From Prevotella sp. (GTDB taxonomy: Bacteria > Bacteroidota > Bacteroidia > Bacteroidales > Bacteroidaceae), in assembly GCA_016291915.1 (NCBI GenBank), contig JAEEZP010000120.1:1-11756 (forward strand): a stretch of DNA of 11,756 nt. Reading direction: 5' to 3'. The translations under genes and the position numbers were made by a program. Every line of letters starts with the position of its first letter. Position 1 is the first letter of the stretch. The notes below the pieces were generated by a model that made no database searches, was not told the origin of the DNA, and saw nothing but the letters and a program-made list of their open reading frames with translations. Shown one piece after another: positions 7,255 through 11,756 of this stretch.

Positions 7255-8514
7255 ATGAGATACTGCTTTTCTTTGATATTTGCTTTCTGTTGTTTTTGCC
7301 TGCATGCACAGACAACAGGAACAGATAGTGTGGTTACTGTCAAAAGAGCTGATTACGCTGATTCGATCAGACAGATGCGGAGAAATATTTGGAAATCAAC
7401 CGTCACCCCGCAGATGTCTGCTTATAATCAATATCGTTTGTTTGCACCATCCACTTTCTATCATGCCATCGCCAAGCATAACCTATATCTTTACGATAGT
7501 GAACAAGATATTTATGATCAAGCAGTTGACGATGCTTTGTTAAATATTTACCTGAATCATCCAGAGTATATCACCAACAGTGAACAACAGTTGCGTGATG
7601 CGGGAGGTGTTGATGAGACCATCACCTCACCGATACGTACAGAAGTGAATCTGGAAAAGAAAGAAGCACCGACACCACAGGAGGTGATCGATGCGCCTGT
7701 GGAAGTGGTGGTGACCAAACCCAATTTCTGGACTTACAAGGGTGATCAGTACTTGCAATTTCTCCAGAACTATATTTCCGGCAACTGGTATAAGGGTGGT
7801 GAGAGTAACTACTCCATGGTGGGAAGTATCACCTTAGAGGCTAACTATAACAATAAACAGAAGGTTAAATGGGATAATAAGTTGGAGATGAAATTAGGTT
7901 TCCAGACCAGTAAGGCAGACACGATGCATAGTCTGAAGACCTCAGAAGACCTCGTTCGTCTTACCAGTAAGTTAGGTCTGCAAGCCACCAAAAATTGGTA
8001 TTATACCCTCAGTGTACTTGCCTATACCCAGTTTATGCGTGGTTTCAAGAAGAACGATATCCGTACCTACAGTGATTTCATGTCACCCTTCAACTTAAAT
8101 ATCTCTATCGGTATGAACTACTCTGTCAACTGGTTCAAGAAGAAGCTTACAGGAAATATCCAATTGTCTCCGCTGGCATACAACTTCCGTTATGTCGGTC
8201 GTGATGCTTTGGTAACGAGATATGGTTTGAAAGAAGATCATCATACCCTGCATGATCTCGGTTCGATGTGTACCGTGGATCTGACATGGAAATTCTCTGA
8301 CAACATCAACTGGAAGACACGGTTATATGGATACTCAACCTATCACCGTGCTGAATTAGAGTGGGAGAATACCTTTACCTTCCAGTTTAATAAATATATT
8401 TCCAGTAAGTTGTTTATTTATCCGCGTTTCGACGACTCCACCAAGAGAGATCAGCACCACGCCTACTGGCAATATAAGGAATATGCATCTTTAGGCTTTA
8501 GTTATTCGTTCTAA
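7255..8514 (+). CDS. DUF3078-like outer-membrane protein (419 aa)
   Basis: Probably an outer-membrane beta-barrel protein of unknown function. I chose ATG 7255 because the protein then begins with a typical signal peptide (MRYCFSLIFAF..., cleavage expected after LHA, before Q19). The frame is open from ATG 7171, but that start would bury the signal peptide and lies upstream of the -7 box. After a variable segment (about 20-155) comes FWTYKGDQYLQF, then a NWYKGGESNYS motif (residues about 178-188) and KVKWDNKLEMKLGF, which I recall as characteristic of Bacteroidota DUF3078 proteins. The rest alternates polar and aromatic residues in beta-strand fashion and ends SLGFSYSF, with the C-terminal Phe expected of outer-membrane barrels. 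xylB follows 35 bases after the stop with no visible promoter or terminator between, so the gene may be first in a DUF3078-xylB-xylA transcript. Family assignment rests on memory of the motifs. A role in xylose uptake is only a guess from position. Confidence 0.85.
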   Translation: MRYCFSLIFAFCCFCLHAQTTGTDSVVTVKRADYADSIRQMRRNIWKSTVTPQMSAYNQYRLFAPSTFYHAIAKHNLYLYDSEQDIYDQAVDDALLNIYLNHPEYITNSEQQLRDAGGVDETITSPIRTEVNLEKKEAPTPQEVIDAPVEVVVTKPNFWTYKGDQYLQFLQNYISGNWYKGGESNYSMVGSITLEANYNNKQKVKWDNKLEMKLGFQTSKADTMHSLKTSEDLVRLTSKLGLQATKNWYYTLSVLAYTQFMRGFKKNDIRTYSDFMSPFNLNISIGMNYSVNWFKKKLTGNIQLSPLAYNFRYVGRDALVTRYGLKEDHHTLHDLGSMCTVDLTWKFSDNINWKTRLYGYSTYHRAELEWENTFTFQFNKYISSKLFIYPRFDDSTKRDQHHAYWQYKEYASLGFSYSF

Positions 8515-8549
8515 GCAATAAGAAATTAAAATGAAAAAATATTAATATA

Positions 8550-10046
8550 ATGGGAAAAAGTTATTTATTAGGATTCGACATCGGCAGTTCTTCTGTTAAA
8601 GCATCTCTGGTGAATGCTGAAAACGGACAGTGTGCTGCCTCCGCTTTCTACCCGGAATCAGAAGCCCCTATCATTGCCAAGCAGACAGGATGGGCTGAGC
8701 AAGAGCCGGAGATGTGGTGGGAAAATGCCAAGAAGGCATTATGGAAGATTATGAGCGACGCACAGGTTAAAGGTGAAGAGATACAGGCTATCGGCATCTC
8801 TTATCAGATGCATGGCTTGGTATGTGTCGACAAAAACCAACAGGTGCTGCGTCCCAGTATCATCTGGTGTGACTCCAGGGCTGTACCTTACGGTGAGAAA
8901 GCATTCGATGTTCTTGGTCATGAGCATTGCCTGTCGCATATCCTTAATTCTCCAGGTAATTTTACTGCGTCAAAACTGGCTTGGGTAAAGGATAACGAGC
9001 CAGAGCTCTACAGTAAGATTGACAAGATCATGTTACCCGGTGATTATATCGCCATGCGCTTGAGTGGAACAACCAATACCACTATCAGTGGACTCAGTGA
9101 GGGAATGATGTGGGACTTTAAAGAGAAATGTCCTGCTCAGTTCCTGTTCGATTACTATGGTTTTGATAACCATTTATTAGCCGACATCGTGCCTACTTTC
9201 AGCATTCAGAGCACAGTCAGTAAGATGGCGGCAGAGGAGTTGGGTTTGAAAGAGGGTACTCCTATCTCATACAGGGCCGGTGATCAACCCAATAATGCAC
9301 TGTCGTTGAATGTGTTCAATCCCGGCGAAATCGCATCTACCGCAGGAACGTCCGGTGTGGTTTATGGTGTGCTTGGGGAAGTTAATTACGATAAGAAGAG
9401 TAGGGTGAACACCTTTGCTCATGTGAATTATGCTCCTGATAAGGAACGACTGGGTGTGCTGCTGTGTATCAACGGCACAGGTATTCTCAATGCATGGGTG
9501 CGTAGGAATATTGCTCCAGAGGGTATCTCATATGCTGATATGAACGAGATGATGTCGCAGATACCCATTGGATCCGATGGTATACAGGTGATTCCTTTCG
9601 GCAATGGTGCTGAACGTGTCTTGGAGAACAAAGAGACAGGATGCTCTTTCCATGGCATTCAATTCAACAAACATTCGAAAGCACATCTCATGCGAGCTGC
9701 ACAGGAAGGTATTGTGTTCAGTTTCTGCTATGGCATGGAGGTGATGCAGGAGATGGGCATGAATATCAATATGATACATGCCGGAAAGGCAAATATGTTC
9801 TTGAGTGAGATCTTCAGAAACACCTTGGCGTCCGTTTCCGGGGCAACCATCGAACTGTATGATACTGACGGTAGTGTAGGTGCTGCTTTGGGTGCAGGTA
9901 TCGGCTGCGGATTATATAAAGATCACGAAGAGGCATTTGCTAATCTTAAGAAACTGCAGGTTATTACTCCCGATGAGCATCATCTTGATGAGTACAAACA
10001 GGCTTATGCTGCTTGGAAAGAGCAACTATTGCGAATTATTCATTAA
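8550..10046 (+). CDS. xylB: Xylulokinase
   Basis: Cytoplasmic kinase that phosphorylates D-xylulose with ATP to D-xylulose 5-phosphate, the second step of the isomerase pathway of xylose use. It is an FGGY-family sugar kinase of 498 residues, the usual length. Visible motifs: GFDIGSSSVKASL (8-20) with the phosphate-binding Asp10, ISYQMHGLV (83-91) with the sugar-contacting Met87-His88, RPSIIWCDSR (101-110), GDQPNNAL (244-251) whose Asp245 is the expected catalytic base, STAGTSGVVYG (263-273) for phosphate binding, and DGSVGAALGAG (440-450) near the C-terminus. The QMHG and WCD-R motifs favour xylulokinase over glycerol kinase or gluconokinase. xylA directly downstream, 29 bases away, confirms the role. 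The start is preceded by A/T-rich sequence without a Shine-Dalgarno motif. All key residues are present. Confidence 0.96.
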   Translation: MGKSYLLGFDIGSSSVKASLVNAENGQCAASAFYPESEAPIIAKQTGWAEQEPEMWWENAKKALWKIMSDAQVKGEEIQAIGISYQMHGLVCVDKNQQVLRPSIIWCDSRAVPYGEKAFDVLGHEHCLSHILNSPGNFTASKLAWVKDNEPELYSKIDKIMLPGDYIAMRLSGTTNTTISGLSEGMMWDFKEKCPAQFLFDYYGFDNHLLADIVPTFSIQSTVSKMAAEELGLKEGTPISYRAGDQPNNALSLNVFNPGEIASTAGTSGVVYGVLGEVNYDKKSRVNTFAHVNYAPDKERLGVLLCINGTGILNAWVRRNIAPEGISYADMNEMMSQIPIGSDGIQVIPFGNGAERVLENKETGCSFHGIQFNKHSKAHLMRAAQEGIVFSFCYGMEVMQEMGMNINMIHAGKANMFLSEIFRNTLASVSGATIELYDTDGSVGAALGAGIGCGLYKDHEEAFANLKKLQVITPDEHHLDEYKQAYAAWKEQLLRIIH

Positions 10047-10075
10047 TTTTATTATACCTAAATTTTTAAATTAAT

Positions 10076-11392
10076 ATGGCAAAAGAGTATTTTCCTCAAA
10101 TTGGAAAGATTCCTTTTAAAGGAACAGAGAGTAAAGATGTAATGGCTTTCCACTATTATGATCCTGAGAAGGTAGTGATGGGAAAGAAGATGAAGGACTG
10201 GTTGAAGTTTGCTATGGCTTGGTGGCATACACTGGGTGGCGCTTCTGGTGATCAGTTCGGTGGACAGACCCGTTCCTATGAATGGGACCAGGCAGAGGAT
10301 GCTGTACAGCGTGCTAAGGATAAGATGGATGCCGGTTTTGAGATCATGCAGAAATTAGGTATTGAATATTTCTGTTTCCATGATATCGACCTGGTTGATG
10401 AGGCAGATACTATTGAAGAGTACGAGGCTCGCATGAAGGCTATTACCGACTATGCTAAAGAGCGTATGGCTGAGACCGGTATCAAACTGTTGTGGGGTAC
10501 AGCCAATGTCTTTGGTAACAAACGTTATATGAACGGTGCTGCTACCAATCCTGACTTTGATGTTGTAGCCCGTGCAGCCGTACAGATCAAGAACGCTATC
10601 GATGCTACGATCAAGCTCGGTGGTACCAACTATGTATTCTGGGGCGGACGTGAAGGTTATCAGAGCCTGCTGAACACGCAGATGCAGCGTGAGAAAGATC
10701 ATCTGGCACAGATGCTCAAGGCAGCACGTGATTATGCTCGTTCTAAGGGCTTTAAAGGTACGTTCCTCATTGAACCGAAACCGATGGAGCCAACCAAGCA
10801 CCAGTATGACGTAGATACAGAGACTGTTATCGGATTCCTGCGTGCCAACGGTCTTGACAAAGACTTCAAGGTAAATATCGAGGTGAACCACGCTACACTC
10901 GCAGGACATACCTTCGAACATGAGTTGGCTGTTGCTGTGGATAACGGATTCTTAGGTAGTATCGATGCTAACCGTGGTGATGCACAGAACGGATGGGATA
11001 CCGACCAGTTCCCCATCGATAACTATGAGCTCACACAGGCTATGATGCAGATTATCCGTAATGGCGGTTTCCAAGATGGTGGTACAAACTTCGATGCCAA
11101 ACTCCGTCGTAACTCTACCGATCCTGAGGATATCTTCATTGCACACATCAGCGGTATGGATGCTATGGCACGTGCCCTCTTGAATGCTGCTGCAATTCTT
11201 GAGGAGAGTGAACTGCCTGCTATGCTCAAGGAGCGCTATGCTTCTTTCGACAGTGGTATCGGTAAGGATTTCGAGGATGGCAAACTGTCCTTAGAGCAAA
11301 TCTATGAGTATGGTAAGAAAGTAGAGGAGCCCAAGCAGACTTCCGCTAAGCAGGAGAAATATGAGACTATCGTAGCACTGTATTCTAAGTAA
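10076..11392 (+). CDS. xylA: Xylose isomerase
   Basis: Cytoplasmic metal-dependent TIM-barrel enzyme that interconverts D-xylose and D-xylulose, the first step of xylose catabolism. At 438 residues and with the N-terminal extension EYFPQIGKIPFKG it belongs to the class II (long) isomerases, like those of Bacteroides. The active-site residues are all present: His102 and Asp105 in FHDIDL, Glu233 and Lys235 in LIEPKPMEPTKHQYD, Glu269 and His272 in IEVNHATLAGHTFEHE, Asp297 in SIDANRGD, Asp308 and Asp310 in WDTDQFP, and Asp340 in TNFDAK. Numbering is one higher than in E. coli XylA. VFWGGREGY (187-195) is also typical. The gene follows xylB after 29 A/T-rich bases with no promoter motif, so they are co-transcribed, and a strong intrinsic terminator follows the stop. 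No xylose transporter or xylose regulator is in the window. Glucose may be a weak alternative substrate, as for the family. Confidence 0.98.
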   Translation: MAKEYFPQIGKIPFKGTESKDVMAFHYYDPEKVVMGKKMKDWLKFAMAWWHTLGGASGDQFGGQTRSYEWDQAEDAVQRAKDKMDAGFEIMQKLGIEYFCFHDIDLVDEADTIEEYEARMKAITDYAKERMAETGIKLLWGTANVFGNKRYMNGAATNPDFDVVARAAVQIKNAIDATIKLGGTNYVFWGGREGYQSLLNTQMQREKDHLAQMLKAARDYARSKGFKGTFLIEPKPMEPTKHQYDVDTETVIGFLRANGLDKDFKVNIEVNHATLAGHTFEHELAVAVDNGFLGSIDANRGDAQNGWDTDQFPIDNYELTQAMMQIIRNGGFQDGGTNFDAKLRRNSTDPEDIFIAHISGMDAMARALLNAAAILEESELPAMLKERYASFDSGIGKDFEDGKLSLEQIYEYGKKVEEPKQTSAKQEKYETIVALYSK

Positions 11393-11418
11393 TTAGTATA
11401 TAAACGGTACTTTTATTA

Positions 11419-11459
11419 GGGGACAGGTCCTATCTAGGATCTGTCCCTTGTTTTGTTTA
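11419..11459 (+). terminator. Intrinsic terminator after xylA
   Basis: GGGACAG (11420-11426) pairs with CTGTCCC (11441-11447), and the stem continues inward as GTCCT with AGGAT (one G-U pair), making a 12-bp stem with the 4-base loop ATCT. It is followed by TTGTTTTGTTT. It starts 27 bases after the xylA stop and cleanly ends the plus-strand gene set. Confidence 0.9.
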
Positions 11460-11503
11460 TCCACATTCGTAAATCCTAGATCAGCCCGTGTGGGATGCCC
11501 TTG

Positions 11504-11591
11504 CCCCTAAATTCCTAACCCCTATACTATGCACTACAAGAGGGTTTTCCCTCTCATGTTTAGGGAAAGCCTCCTGTCAGTTTAGGGAAAA
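11504..11591. repeat. Cluster of TTTAGGGAAA-type direct and inverted repeats upstream of a promoter
   Basis: GTTTAGGGAAA occurs twice on the plus strand, at 11558-11568 and 11580-11590, exactly 22 bases apart. An inverted copy of the core, TTTCCCT, lies at 11546-11552, so 11546-11568 is also a 7-bp inverted repeat with a 9-base loop. Looser minus-strand variants occur further left (TTTAGGGG at 11511-11504, TATAGGGG at 11526-11519). The second direct copy ends five bases before the -33 element of the next promoter, a position suited to regulator binding. No known operator was recognised. Confidence 0.6.
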
Positions 11592-11595
11592 TACG

Positions 11596-11626
11596 TTGCA
11601 AAGCGCTGTAAAAGCCGTTATCTTTG
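11596..11626 (+). promoter_or_regulatory. Bacteroidota-type promoter for the last, partial gene
   Basis: TTG (11596-11598), a 20-base spacer and TATCTTTG (11619-11626) followed by C form a near-consensus -33 / -7 pair. Transcription would start near 11630-11634, leaving a leader of about 15 bases to ATG 11647 or about 42 to ATG 11674. Confidence 0.75.
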
Positions 11627-11646
11627 CAGTAGAAATAATAAATATA

Positions 11647-11756
11647 ATGTCAAACCTTTTAAAAAGTACGACTATGAAGAAGATGATGTTAACGCTGATG
11701 GCAATGGTCACAATGACCATCTCAGCACAGGCAATGAGTTATTCAGCAGCTCGCAA
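11647..11756 (+). CDS. Secreted protein of unknown function, 5' end only
   Basis: The frame is open from ATG 11647 to the right edge and encodes at least 36 residues. A second in-frame ATG at 11674 is the likelier real start because it gives a compact signal peptide (MKKMMLTLMAMVTMTISAQA), Met-rich and hydrophobic with an AQA-type cleavage site. Starting at 11647 would add nine residues, MSNLLKSTT. The mature part begins MSYSAAR and is then cut off. The promoter and repeat cluster just upstream belong to this gene, so it is transcribed separately from xylBA. I have a weak memory of short Prevotella secreted proteins with a similar MSY...AR start, but 36 residues cannot establish a family. Confidence 0.7.
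   Translation, partial: MSNLLKSTTMKKMMLTLMAMVTMTISAQAMSYSAAR

Noticed and set aside
8531..8545. Tiny frame ATG-AAA-AAA-TAT-TAA just before xylB, considered as a leader peptide
   Set aside because: Four codons in A/T-rich sequence with no attenuator hairpin or regulatory codon run around it; expected by chance.
10355..10921. 188-codon open frame on the minus strand
   Set aside because: Antisense to xylA, covering conserved active-site segments. Such frames are common opposite highly constrained genes.
11461..11493. CCACA / TGTGG inverted pair after the xylA terminator
   Set aside because: Only five base pairs with a long loop; not distinguishable from chance.

Overview
The window looks like an ordinary chromosomal stretch from a Bacteroidota gut or rumen bacterium, most likely Prevotella or a close relative. 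The evidence for this is: promoters of the TTTG / TAnnTTTG type, A/T-rich leaders without Shine-Dalgarno sequences, a 636-residue YidC with a long charged tail, a 438-residue class II xylose isomerase, a DUF3078-type outer-membrane protein, and a periplasmic S9 dipeptidyl peptidase close to Porphyromonas DPP5. Genus-level assignment is inference from recalled family resemblance; no search was run.

Left half, all on the minus strand and read from right to left: yidC (7109-5199), then 2 bases later a DPP5-like S9 peptidase (5196-2992), a 170-base gap with an 8-bp tandem repeat and a weak candidate promoter, an MFS transporter of 547 residues (2821-1178), a 131-base gap with a GC-rich hairpin and inverted 7-bp repeats, and a paralogous MFS transporter (from 1046) that runs off the left edge. 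The tight yidC/peptidase spacing suggests co-transcription. The two MFS genes are a tandem duplication in which the 547-residue copy carries about 60 extra residues with two additional hydrophobic segments.

Right half, plus strand: a short divergent promoter region (7110-7254) separates yidC from a DUF3078-like outer-membrane protein gene, followed with short gaps (35 and 29 bases) by xylB and xylA. XylA converts D-xylose to D-xylulose and XylB phosphorylates it to xylulose 5-phosphate for the pentose phosphate pathway. A strong intrinsic terminator follows xylA. The last 250 bases hold a repeat-rich upstream region, a near-consensus promoter and the first codons of a secreted protein cut by the right edge.

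No tRNA, rRNA, CRISPR array, insertion sequence, phage gene or obvious new multi-gene system was seen. The most interesting points are non-coding: period-7 and period-8 intergenic arrays, the TTTAGGGAAA repeats before the last promoter, and the two-helix insertion in one of the MFS paralogues.
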